64,000 nt of DNA from Nitrospira sp. (lineage in GTDB: Bacteria > Nitrospirota > Nitrospiria > Nitrospirales > Nitrospiraceae): assembly GCA_024760525.1 (NCBI GenBank), contig CP060499.1, positions 1,736,001 through 1,800,000 on the forward strand, in the 5' to 3' direction. The notes beneath the pieces were generated by a model. That model had not been told where the DNA came from. It ran no database searches and saw nothing but the letters and a program-made list of their open reading frames with translations. The position numbers and the translations under genes are program-made. This document shows positions 40,969 to 49,922 of the stretch, one piece after another; position 1 is the stretch's first letter, and each line of letters opens with the position of its first letter.

Positions 40969-42143
40969 AAAAAGCATTGCTGGCACTGGCAGACGGAACC
41001 GTGTTCGAAGGCCGTGCGCTTGGCTATGAAGGCGAAACGCTCGGAGAAGTCGTCTTCAACACGGCCATGACCGGCTATCAAGAAATCCTGACTGATCCGT
41101 CGTACAAAGGACAGATCATTACGATGACTTGCCCGCAAATCGGCAACTACGGCGTGACGCCGGAAGACGTGGAATCCCGTCGATCATGGGCGGAAGGGTT
41201 TGTGGTCATGGAAGCCAGCCGTCTTGTCAGCAACTGGCGGAGCAAGCATACTCTTCAAGAGTCATTGATGGAGGCGAAGGTCGTCGCGATCGAGGGGATC
41301 GATACCAGAGCCTTGACGAGACACCTGCGCGAACATGGATCACAACAGGGAGTCATCACACATCTTGATCTCGATCATGAACGGGCGGCCGGCCGAGCGC
41401 GACAGGCTCCAAGCATCATCGGTCGAGATTTGGCCGCCGAAGTGACGTGCGCGCGCGCCTATGAGTGGACGGCGGGAACCGAGGATTGGATACCGGTGCA
41501 CATGGCGAACGGTCGGGATAAGGAAAGCTCCCGGAGGTGGCACGTCGTTGCCTATGACTTCGGTATCAAACACAATATCCTCAGGCGATTGGTCGATGTC
41601 GGTTGCCGCGTGACGGTCGTGCCTGCCGCAACATCGGCGGCGGAAGTCGAGGCGCTCCACCCGGACGGCATTTTCCTCTCAAACGGTCCGGGTGATCCTG
41701 AGGGCGTTCCCTATGCAGCCCGGGCGGTGGAGCAGCTGATCGGGCGCTATCCGATCTTCGGCATTTGTTTGGGGCATCAGATTCTCGGTTTGGCGTTCGG
41801 CCTCAAAACGTACAAATTGAAATTCGGCCACCATGGTGCCAATCATCCCGTCATGGATCTTCGGACGAGAAAGGTTGAAATTACTTCGCAGAACCATAAT
41901 TTCGCGGTGCACGGTCCCGCATCTCTGCTGGAAGTCCCAAAGGTACCGCCGGTGATCGACACGCGGTTCGGAAAACTCTCGCTCACCCACGTCAGCTTGA
42001 ATGATCACTCGGTTGAAGGGATGGTGTGTCTCGATCATCCGGTCTTTTCGGTCCAATATCACCCGGAGGCGGCACCGGGTCCGCATGATGCCGCCTACTT
42101 GTTCGATGAATTTGTGCGACTCATGGAGAATCATCATGCGTAA
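40965..42143 (+). CDS. carA: Carbamoyl-phosphate synthase small chain
   Basis: A 392-residue glutaminase subunit. The N-terminal small-chain domain opens LALADGTVFEGRALGYEG. The class I glutamine amidotransferase triad has its Cys in FGICLGHQILGLAFG and its His/Glu in VQYHPEAAPGP. It feeds ammonia to CarB for carbamoyl phosphate. The start is GTG at 40965, overlapping the DUF4149 stop. The stop overlaps the sppA start by 8 bp. Confidence 0.97.
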   Translation: MKKALLALADGTVFEGRALGYEGETLGEVVFNTAMTGYQEILTDPSYKGQIITMTCPQIGNYGVTPEDVESRRSWAEGFVVMEASRLVSNWRSKHTLQESLMEAKVVAIEGIDTRALTRHLREHGSQQGVITHLDLDHERAAGRARQAPSIIGRDLAAEVTCARAYEWTAGTEDWIPVHMANGRDKESSRRWHVVAYDFGIKHNILRRLVDVGCRVTVVPAATSAAEVEALHPDGIFLSNGPGDPEGVPYAARAVEQLIGRYPIFGICLGHQILGLAFGLKTYKLKFGHHGANHPVMDLRTRKVEITSQNHNFAVHGPASLLEVPKVPPVIDTRFGKLSLTHVSLNDHSVEGMVCLDHPVFSVQYHPEAAPGPHDAAYLFDEFVRLMENHHA

Positions 42144-43086
42144 TCGCTTTGTCATGGGAATATTTGGACTGTTGCTGTCCGGCTGTACGTTCAACTTTCC
42201 GCTGTTCCCCGGTCCCGGGCCTTTGCAAGAAGCCCAGGTGGATGGGACGGGAAAGGCCAAGGTGCTGCTGGTCGAGATCTCCGGAATGATCAGTTCTCAG
42301 GAGAAGGAGGGATTCCGGCCCACCCCCAGTATGATTGCGAGTGTGAAAGAACAGCTGACACGCGCGGCAAAGGACGAGAACGTCAAAGCCGTCGTGCTTC
42401 GGATCAACACGCCAGGGGGAACGGTGACGGCGTCGGATATTATTTATCACGAACTCAAAACGTTCAAAGCGACTCGGAAGATTCCTATCATCGCCTCCAT
42501 CATGGATCTCGGAACGTCGGGCGGGTACTATATTGCAGCAGCCGCTGACACGGTGATGGCCCACCCTTCGTCCGTGACCGGCAGCATCGGCGTCATCATG
42601 CTTACGATGAACGCGCGGGGGCTGTTGGAAAAAGTGGGAGTCGAGGCGACGGCGGTCACATCGGGACCACGCAAGGACATGGGTTCACCGTTTCGGACCA
42701 TGACGACGGAAGAACGGGCGATCTTTCAGGGATTGATCGATTCGTTTTATCAGCGATTCTTGAATATCGTGCAGGAGGGCCGTTCCAACTTGCAGATGGA
42801 GCAGATCAAGCGCTTGGCGGACGGGCGGATTTATACCGGTGAGCAGGCAAAAGCGGCGGGTTTAGTCGATGAAATCGGCTACCTGGAAGATGCCGTTGAG
42901 TTGGCCAAGAAGAAAGCCGGGCTGACGGAAGCCCGAGTCGTGACGTATCAACGTCCCGGTGAGTATTCCAACAATATGTATTCCAAGATACTGGCGCCAG
43001 GCGGATTGGCCGGTCTCGCCGATCTCGACATGATGTCATTCGTCAAAGGGGGAACCCCGCAATTCATGTACTTGTGGATGCCGTAG
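42136..43086 (+). CDS. sppA: Signal peptide peptidase SppA (S49), lipoprotein form
   Basis: A 316-residue short-form SppA. A lipoprotein signal (GLLLSGC) precedes the S49 domain: VVLRINTPGGTVTASDIIYH, the catalytic Ser in DLGTSGGYYIAAAAD and the general-base Lys in TSGPRKDMGSPF. It digests signal peptides left in the membrane. ATG 42136 lies inside the carA end, so translation is coupled to a pyrimidine gene. It is followed by a second envelope protease gene. Confidence 0.93.
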   Translation: MRNRFVMGIFGLLLSGCTFNFPLFPGPGPLQEAQVDGTGKAKVLLVEISGMISSQEKEGFRPTPSMIASVKEQLTRAAKDENVKAVVLRINTPGGTVTASDIIYHELKTFKATRKIPIIASIMDLGTSGGYYIAAAADTVMAHPSSVTGSIGVIMLTMNARGLLEKVGVEATAVTSGPRKDMGSPFRTMTTEERAIFQGLIDSFYQRFLNIVQEGRSNLQMEQIKRLADGRIYTGEQAKAAGLVDEIGYLEDAVELAKKKAGLTEARVVTYQRPGEYSNNMYSKILAPGGLAGLADLDMMSFVKGGTPQFMYLWMP

Positions 43087-43149
43087 GAAAGAGCGCCGAT
43101 CTCATGACTGATAATATAATGCTGATCGGCTTCGATGTGGGGAATTGGG

Positions 43150-44109
43150 ATGGCGCAGCACGAACATCAGGAGACCGACATCTTCTTCTCGAGATCCATC
43201 GGTCGGCGCGCGCTGATTCTGCACGGCGTTCGAGGGATACTGGGGTTGTCTTGCCTCCCGAGGATGGGGGCGGCAGGCGGCTTGGTCTCGGCCATGGCGG
43301 GATGTGTTCGCGCGCCGGGAACGGCGCGTGATCAGTTTATCTACATCTCCGAGGAGAAAGAAATCGCGATGGGCATTGGCGCGTACAGGGAGTTACTGCG
43401 CAAAGCTCCGGTCAGCGACAACCTTGAAGTGAATGAGATGGTCAACCGGGTCGGTAATCGCATTGCCGCCGTCGCCAATAAACCGGAATATCAATGGGAG
43501 TTCGCCGTCATTCGGGATGATCGCACGATCAACGCATTCGCTCTCCCGGGCGGCAAGGTAGCCGTGTTCACAGGGATTTTGAAGATCACCAAGAATGAAG
43601 ACGGATTGGCGACCGTCATCGGGCACGAGGTGGCGCATGCGCTCCAGCGCCATGGGGCGGAGCGCTATAGTCGGGGGATTCTCGAAACGGTCGGACAACT
43701 CGGCGCCCTTGCCGCCGGGGCTGCCGTCGGCCGCCCGGACGCGGCCATGGCTGCCATGAGCGCCTATGGGGTCGGCGTGTCATTGCCGTTCGGCCGCAAA
43801 CAGGAATCAGAGGCCGACTACATCGGACTCCGATTGATGGCGCAGGCCGGTTATGATCCGCGTGAGGCGGTGCCTTTTTGGGAACGGATGAGCGGGTGCC
43901 CCCGGCAAATGATCGACAAGGTCTGCTTTCGATCGCAGCATACTATCCCGGAATTTCTTTCTACTCATCCTTCCGATCTGGCGCGCATCAACCAGATCGA
44001 AAGCTGGCTCCCTGAGGCCTTGAAATACTACCACGCAGCGCACGGGGACGAGGGGCCCGCGCCGACTCCCTTTCAGCCGAAGATCGGGCCTGTGCTTCCA
44101 TCCAGCTGA
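43150..44109 (+). CDS. M48-family metalloprotease (LoiP/BepA-like)
   Basis: A 319-residue exported zinc protease. It shows HExxH in IGHEVAHALQRHG and the third ligand in ESEADYIGLRLM. The N-terminus has a twin-Arg-like patch (SIGRRALILHGVRGILGLSC) before a hydrophobic run ending in AGC, so it may be a lipoprotein or Tat substrate. Relatives act in outer-membrane quality control. It sits between sppA and carB. The start at ATG 43150 was chosen over ATG 43135 because GGGAATTGGG gives weak support to either. Confidence 0.88.
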   Translation: MAQHEHQETDIFFSRSIGRRALILHGVRGILGLSCLPRMGAAGGLVSAMAGCVRAPGTARDQFIYISEEKEIAMGIGAYRELLRKAPVSDNLEVNEMVNRVGNRIAAVANKPEYQWEFAVIRDDRTINAFALPGGKVAVFTGILKITKNEDGLATVIGHEVAHALQRHGAERYSRGILETVGQLGALAAGAAVGRPDAAMAAMSAYGVGVSLPFGRKQESEADYIGLRLMAQAGYDPREAVPFWERMSGCPRQMIDKVCFRSQHTIPEFLSTHPSDLARINQIESWLPEALKYYHAAHGDEGPAPTPFQPKIGPVLPSS

Positions 44110-44129
44110 TCCGACTATCACGAGACACT

Positions 44130-47100
44130 ATGCCAAAACGGACGGACATTCAGTCAATCCTCATGATCGGTTCAGGCCCGATCGTCATCGGTCAAGCCTG
44201 TGAGTTCGACTATTCCGGTACGCAGGCCTGCAAGGCGCTCAAAGCGGAAGGCTATCGCGTCATCCTCATCAACAGCAATCCGGCGACGATCATGACGGAT
44301 CCGGAAATGGCTGATCGAACGTATGTGGAGCCGATTACCTTGGATGTGCTTGAAAGGGTGATCGACCGCGAGCGCCCCGATGCGTTGTTACCGACGATGG
44401 GCGGGCAAACGGCTCTCAATGCCACGATGGGGTTGGTCAAGCGAGGGGTGCTTGGGAAATATAACGTCTCGCTCATCGGCGCCTCAGCGGAGGCCATTCA
44501 TAAAGCAGAGGATCGGGAAGCGTTCAAACAGGCGATGCAACGAATCGGCCTGCGGGTACCGAAGAGCGGGACGGCGCACACTCGACAGGAAGCTGTCGGC
44601 ATCCTGGAGACGGTCGGTTTTCCGGCGATCATTCGGCCATCGTTTACGATGGGGGGGACCGGTGGAAATATCGCCTACAATCGGGAGGAATTCGAGAAGC
44701 TGATCGATTGGGCGCTGGCCATGAGCCCGGTCAGTCAAGTGCTGATCGAGGAATCGGTCATCGGATGGAAAGAGTATGAACTCGAGGTCATGCGTGACTT
44801 GAAAGATAATGTCGTGATCGTGTGTCCGATCGAAAATTTCGACCCGATGGGTGTGCATACGGGAGACAGCATCACCGTCGCGCCTGCGATGACGCTGACC
44901 GACAAAGAATATCAACGCATGCGGGACGCGGCGCTTCGAATCATCCGAGAGATCGGAGTCGATACGGGAGGATCGAACATTCAGTTCGGCATCAATCCGG
45001 CAAACGGCGAGATGGTGGTCATTGAAATGAATCCGCGGGTGTCTCGGAGTTCCGCCTTGGCGTCGAAGGCGACTGGATTTCCGATCGCCAAAATCGCCGC
45101 CAAGCTCGCGATCGGGTATACGTTGGATGAGATCACCAACGACATCACCGGAGTGACCAAGGCGTCTTTTGAACCGGCGATCGACTATGTCGTGGTCAAG
45201 ATTCCGCGCTTTGCGTTTCAGAAGTTTAAAGGAGCCGATCCGACGTTGACCACGCAGATGAAGTCTGTCGGCGAGGTCATGGCGATCGGACGCACATTTA
45301 AGGAGTCCTTGCAGAAGGCCATTCGCTCTCTGGAGTTGGACCTCAACGGATTAGTCTCACGGTTCGGACTCGATCGAGGTATCCCGGCTGAGTTTGACCG
45401 TCAAGCCGCGGCCGACAAGCTGGGCCGTATGCTGCGCACACCGCTTCCGGAACGACTCTGGCACCTTGCCGACGGCATGCGGATGGGATTGACGAATGAA
45501 GAGCTGTTCGTAACGACGAAGGTCGACCCCTGGTTTCTGGAGCAAGTGAGAGAGTTGGTCGATTTCGAGGGGAAGTTGGTCGAGCATGCCGCTAATCCGA
45601 GTGCCGTCTTGAGCGGTGAATTGCTCTGGAACGCGAAAGAACTTGGATTCTCCGATGATCGGATCGCGCGCTTGCTCGGATGCGAAGCGGAAGCGGTCAG
45701 AAAAGCGCGTACGGAGCAAGCGGGGCGAGGGGTCACCTATAAGCGCGTCGATACCTGCGCCGCGGAATTTGAGGCGCAGACGCCGTATCTCTATTCCACC
45801 TACGGGCGTGAGTGTGAAGCCCGGCCGTCTGACCGGCACAAGGTGGTGATTCTCGGCGGAGGTCCCAACCGAATCGGCCAGGGGATTGAATTCGACTATT
45901 GTTGCGTCCACGCGGCGATGGCGCTTCGAGAGGAAGCCATCGACACGATCATGGTGAACTGCAACCCGGAAACCGTGAGTACGGACTATGACACGTCGGA
46001 TCGGCTGTACTTCGAACCGCTTACGCACGAGGACGTGCTCAATATCATCCAGCGTGAACAGCCGATCGGAGTGGTTCTGCAGTTCGGGGGGCAGACGCCG
46101 TTGAAACTTGCGCTTCCGCTCTCAAAAGCGGGCGTGAAGATTCTCGGCACCAGCCCTGATGCCATCGATCTGGCGGAAGACCGGGAGCGGTTTCGGGAGC
46201 TTCTGAATAAGCTGGGCTTGCGCCAGGCCGAAAGCGGGACGGCTCGATCAGTGGACGAAGCCGTGCAGATCGCCGAAGGGATCGGCTATCCGGTCATGGT
46301 ACGTCCTTCCTATGTGTTGGGTGGACGGTCGATGCAAATCGTGTACGACCGAGCGGGTCTCCTGGAATACATGCACTCGGCGGTCAAAGCATCACCCAAT
46401 CATCCCGTATTGATCGACAGGTATCTCGCGGATGCCATCGAAGTCGATGCCGATGCGATTTCGGACGGTCACACCGTGGTCGTGGCAGGCATTATGGAAC
46501 ATATTGAGGAAGCCGGCGTCCACTCCGGCGACTCGGCTTGCTCGCTGCCTCCGTATACCTTGGATAAGGATATTGTGCGCGAGATTGAGCGTCAAATGTG
46601 CGTGCTAGCCAGGGAACTCGGCGTGGTTGGGCTGATGAACGCGCAGTTCGCCGTCAAGGGCCGGACCATTTATGTCCTCGAGGTGAATCCTCGAGGGTCC
46701 CGCACCGTGCCGTTCGTCAGCAAAGCGATCGGCGTGCCGTTGGCGAAATTGGCCATGAAGGTGATGATGGGAAGGACCCTCAAGGAACTGGGCTTCACCG
46801 ACGCTCCACCGCCGAAGCACTTCTCGGTCAAAGAGGCCGTATTTCCGTTCAACAAATTTCCCGGTGTCGATGTGCTGCTGGGTCCGGAAATGAAGTCGAC
46901 CGGCGAGGTGATGGGCATCGATGGTGATTTCGGGTGGGCCTTCGCGAAGTCGCAAGCAGGGGCCGGGGCGGTGCTGCCGACGTCGGGTACGGCGTTCATC
47001 AGCGTGAAAGAATCCGATCGTCCAGCCGCGCTCGAAGTGGGGCGACACCTGAGTAAGCTTGGGATGCATATCCAGGGGACCAGCGGGACGGCCGAATACC

Positions 47101-47381
47101 TGCGTCACCATGGTCTTGATGTGGAGGTCGTCAACAAGGTAAACGAGGGGCGGCCGCATATCGTGGACCATATTAAGAACGGTTCGGTGGCCCTTGTGGT
47201 CAATACCGTGCGGACCGCTTCGGCGCATGTCGATTCATTGTCGATCAGGCGGGAAGCGCTTCATCGCGGCATCCCGTATTTTACGACGATGCGAGGAGCC
47301 TATGCGGCGGTGATGGGAATCGAAGCGATTATGAAGAAGGATCTGGCGATTCGCACATTGCAAGAATATCATCGGGCGTAA
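44130..47381 (+). CDS. carB: Carbamoyl-phosphate synthase large chain
   Basis: A 1083-residue full-length enzyme with two homologous ATP-grasp halves: ILMIGSGPIVIGQACEFDYS and VILGGGPNRIGQGIEFDYC begin them. Each has its ATP-grasp core (IRPSFTMGGTGGNIAYNREE; VRPSYVLGGRSMQIVYDRA), and a C-terminal MGS-like allosteric domain starts near residue 940 (AFISVKESDRPAALEVG). It makes carbamoyl phosphate for pyrB and for arginine. It lies 20 bp after the M48 gene. Confidence 0.98.
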   Translation: MPKRTDIQSILMIGSGPIVIGQACEFDYSGTQACKALKAEGYRVILINSNPATIMTDPEMADRTYVEPITLDVLERVIDRERPDALLPTMGGQTALNATMGLVKRGVLGKYNVSLIGASAEAIHKAEDREAFKQAMQRIGLRVPKSGTAHTRQEAVGILETVGFPAIIRPSFTMGGTGGNIAYNREEFEKLIDWALAMSPVSQVLIEESVIGWKEYELEVMRDLKDNVVIVCPIENFDPMGVHTGDSITVAPAMTLTDKEYQRMRDAALRIIREIGVDTGGSNIQFGINPANGEMVVIEMNPRVSRSSALASKATGFPIAKIAAKLAIGYTLDEITNDITGVTKASFEPAIDYVVVKIPRFAFQKFKGADPTLTTQMKSVGEVMAIGRTFKESLQKAIRSLELDLNGLVSRFGLDRGIPAEFDRQAAADKLGRMLRTPLPERLWHLADGMRMGLTNEELFVTTKVDPWFLEQVRELVDFEGKLVEHAANPSAVLSGELLWNAKELGFSDDRIARLLGCEAEAVRKARTEQAGRGVTYKRVDTCAAEFEAQTPYLYSTYGRECEARPSDRHKVVILGGGPNRIGQGIEFDYCCVHAAMALREEAIDTIMVNCNPETVSTDYDTSDRLYFEPLTHEDVLNIIQREQPIGVVLQFGGQTPLKLALPLSKAGVKILGTSPDAIDLAEDRERFRELLNKLGLRQAESGTARSVDEAVQIAEGIGYPVMVRPSYVLGGRSMQIVYDRAGLLEYMHSAVKASPNHPVLIDRYLADAIEVDADAISDGHTVVVAGIMEHIEEAGVHSGDSACSLPPYTLDKDIVREIERQMCVLARELGVVGLMNAQFAVKGRTIYVLEVNPRGSRTVPFVSKAIGVPLAKLAMKVMMGRTLKELGFTDAPPPKHFSVKEAVFPFNKFPGVDVLLGPEMKSTGEVMGIDGDFGWAFAKSQAGAGAVLPTSGTAFISVKESDRPAALEVGRHLSKLGMHIQGTSGTAEYLRHHGLDVEVVNKVNEGRPHIVDHIKNGSVALVVNTVRTASAHVDSLSIRREALHRGIPYFTTMRGAYAAVMGIEAIMKKDLAIRTLQEYHRA

Positions 47382-47402
47382 GTTGTCAGGAGCAAGTGGA
47401 GC

Positions 47403-47879
47403 ATGCCGACACCGATTACCAAGAAAGGCTATGACGCGTTAAAGGCGGAACTGGACCGCTTGCGCAAGATCGAGCGGCCCAAAGTGATCGAAGCGATCGC
47501 GGAAGCCAGAGCGCACGGCGATCTCAGCGAAAACGCCGAGTACGACGCCGCAAAAGAACGCCAAGGATTTATCGAGTCGCGCATTTCCGAACTCGAGACG
47601 AAGTTGGCCGAGGCCCGGGTGGTGGAGGTTGCGGGACGTACCAGCGAGACCATCGTGTTCGGCGCGACCGTCCTGGTGATCGAGCAGGAATCCCAGGCAA
47701 AGAAACAATATACGCTGGTCGGTCAGGACGAAGCCGATATGAAGTTCAACAAGATCTCAGTCCAGTCCCCTGTCGGTCGTGCGTTGATCGGGAAGCGGGT
47801 CGGAGACTTTGTTGAAGTGAAGACTCCCGTCAAGATGGTCGAATACGAGGTAGTGGAGATCAAGTTCGAGGAATGCTGA
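47403..47879 (+). CDS. greA: Transcription elongation factor GreA
   Basis: A 158-residue GreA. The N-terminal coiled coil carries the acidic tip (RAHGDLSENAEYDAAKERQG) that stimulates RNA cleavage in stalled polymerase. The C-terminal domain has SPVGRALIGKRVGD. It lies 21 bp after carB. Placement in the carB transcript is common in several phyla. Confidence 0.97.
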   Translation: MPTPITKKGYDALKAELDRLRKIERPKVIEAIAEARAHGDLSENAEYDAAKERQGFIESRISELETKLAEARVVEVAGRTSETIVFGATVLVIEQESQAKKQYTLVGQDEADMKFNKISVQSPVGRALIGKRVGDFVEVKTPVKMVEYEVVEIKFEEC

Positions 47880-47880
47880 C

Positions 47881-48681
47881 GTGCCCGAGGCACGCCCTCT
47901 CATTGCCCTGCTGACAGACTTTGGCGAGCACGATTGGTTTGTCGCCAGCATGAAGGGTGTGATCCTGAGCATGAACCCCAACGCCAAGGTCGTCGATATC
48001 TCCCATCAGATTCCTTCTCATCAAATCGACGAGGCCGCCTATGTGCTGGAGGCCTGCTACCGCTATTTTCCGGAAGGAACGATCTACGTCTGTGTCGTGG
48101 ACCCCGGCGTAGGAAGCGCCAGGCGGGCGCTCCTTGCGACAACGTCGCGCTATAATTTCTTGGCGCCGGACAACGGATTGTTGAGCCGTGTCTTGCAAAA
48201 CGAACACCATGTGAAGATCCGGCAGATCGAGCATGAGCGGTATCGTCTTCCTTCGGAGGGGACCACGTTTGACGGCCGGGACCTGTTCGCGCCGGTCGCC
48301 GCGTTGCTCGCCAACGGAGAGCCTGCCGCGTTCTTTGGCCCCGTGATCAACGATCCGGTGAAGAGCCTCATTTGGATGCCTCAACAAGACGGTCACGCCT
48401 TAATCGGACGGATCGATTATGTCGACCGATTCGGCAATCTCATATCGAATGTCACCGCGAAGCAGGTGCGGGAATTTCAAACGACCATGGGAGTATCGAA
48501 GATCCAGATCCATATCGGAACGCACGTCATCGGCGAATTGGTGGGAAGTTACAGTCAAGGGGACTACGAGAGTCCATCCGCCCTGATCAACAGCAGCGGC
48601 AACTTGGAAATCTTTCTGCAGGAAGATAACGCCGCCCGCTATCTGCAAGTGGGCGTGGGCGAAGAGATACGACTCTGTTGA
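47881..48681 (+). CDS. SAM hydroxide adenosyltransferase / S-adenosyl-L-methionine hydrolase (DUF62)
   Basis: A 266-residue DUF62 protein. It shows LLTDFGEHDWFVASMKGVIL, VVDPGVGSARRAL, APDNGLLSRV and a C-terminal beta domain with YVDRFGNLISN. The family converts SAM to adenosine and methionine. The start is GTG at 47881, one base after the greA stop, so it is coupled to greA. It ends 6 bp before the convergent lhgO stop. Confidence 0.92.
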   Translation: MPEARPLIALLTDFGEHDWFVASMKGVILSMNPNAKVVDISHQIPSHQIDEAAYVLEACYRYFPEGTIYVCVVDPGVGSARRALLATTSRYNFLAPDNGLLSRVLQNEHHVKIRQIEHERYRLPSEGTTFDGRDLFAPVAALLANGEPAAFFGPVINDPVKSLIWMPQQDGHALIGRIDYVDRFGNLISNVTAKQVREFQTTMGVSKIQIHIGTHVIGELVGSYSQGDYESPSALINSSGNLEIFLQEDNAARYLQVGVGEEIRLC

Positions 48682-48687
48682 CGAAGG

Positions 48688-49887
48688 TCAACTGATCGCC
48701 CGGTCGATGTGATCGCAGACATAGCTCGCAAAGGGGAGTGAACAGGTAAAGGCCGGAGAGACGGCATTGAGCACATGCATGGAGCGGTCGTCTCCCTCCA
48801 AGACGAAATCCATTTCAAGTTTTTTCTTGGTGATGTCGAGCAGTTGGGCCCTGATTCCCGGACGACCCCATTTGCGATAGTTCCGCTCCTCGACTCCTTC
48901 CGCAAGTACCGAGGCAAGCGATACCATTTTACTCATCGAGTATTTGGCGATTTCTTCAATCGCCAATCGACGGTAGTCAAATCCCGCTCCCGTCATCAGA
49001 CCGAGGCCTCGGCTCGCGACTTCGATCAGCTCACCGAGGTTGAAATTCCCGAACCCTTCGTAGTTTTCGCGCCACAGCGCCGGTATCGCCGTTGGGCCAA
49101 TTTTGGCTTTTCCGTCGGCTGTGATGGTGAAGTGGACACCCAGGAACGGGTTTCTGAGATCCGGAACAGGATAAATATTGGTGCGAATGGCACCAGGTGG
49201 CTCGTCAGAATACAGATACAGTCCCTTGAAAGGCAGAATTCGGTACGTCTGTGAGAAACCATAGTCCATGGCAATTTTATCAGCGTAGAGACCTGCGGCA
49301 TTCACGACATATCCGGCGTCAATGGTGTCATGGTCCGTACGAACCCGTTTGTCGTCTCGTCCTCGATATGCCCTGCCGCACTGAACCTGAATGCCTTCAC
49401 GGATCGCATCCTGCTGCATCGCTTCGATGACCTGGAGCGGGTTGACCGTCGAGGTGCGGGGTGAGAACAGCGCTCTTTGGTATGTCTTGACGCGAGGTTC
49501 AATAGACTTGGCCTCTGCTTCTGTGATGGCTTGCAGTTCAATCCCATTGGCTTGGCCGCGGCGGAGCAATTCGTCGAGAGAAGGCAAGTCGGCTGCATCC
49601 TTCGCAACGACGAGCTTCCCGCATTTATTGAGAGGAATTCGTTTCTCGTCACAGAAGGCGGTCAGCCGCTCGTTTCCAAGACGCGTAAACTTCGCTTTAA
49701 GGCTGTCTGGGGAATAATAAAAGCCTGCGTGAAGTACGCCGCTATTGCGCCCGCTGGCGTGGGCACCGCACGCCGGCTCCTTTTCAATCAATAACACACG
49801 GGTGTCAGGACGGCGTCTGCGGAGTTCACGGGCGACGCTGAGGCCGATGACTCCGCCACCGATGACGAGAAAATCACAGGTTTGCAT
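48688..49887 (-). CDS. lhgO: L-2-hydroxyglutarate oxidase/dehydrogenase (FAD-dependent)
   Basis: A 399-residue FAD enzyme of the DAO family. The N-terminal FAD site is FLVIGGGVIGLSVARELRRR, followed by LLIEKEPACGAHASGRNSGVLHAG (here seen as ASGRNSGVLHAGFYY). The end GAGFDYRRLAIEEIAKY and GRPGIRAQLLD match LhgO. It oxidises L-2-hydroxyglutarate, a by-product of NAD-dependent enzymes. It follows bioA by 35 bp on the same strand. Confidence 0.93.
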   Translation of the reverse strand: MQTCDFLVIGGGVIGLSVARELRRRRPDTRVLLIEKEPACGAHASGRNSGVLHAGFYYSPDSLKAKFTRLGNERLTAFCDEKRIPLNKCGKLVVAKDAADLPSLDELLRRGQANGIELQAITEAEAKSIEPRVKTYQRALFSPRTSTVNPLQVIEAMQQDAIREGIQVQCGRAYRGRDDKRVRTDHDTIDAGYVVNAAGLYADKIAMDYGFSQTYRILPFKGLYLYSDEPPGAIRTNIYPVPDLRNPFLGVHFTITADGKAKIGPTAIPALWRENYEGFGNFNLGELIEVASRGLGLMTGAGFDYRRLAIEEIAKYSMSKMVSLASVLAEGVEERNYRKWGRPGIRAQLLDITKKKLEMDFVLEGDDRSMHVLNAVSPAFTCSLPFASYVCDHIDRAIS

Positions 49888-49922
49888 GGGGCCGGTTTTG
49901 GTTCACACGACTTCCGAGGAGG

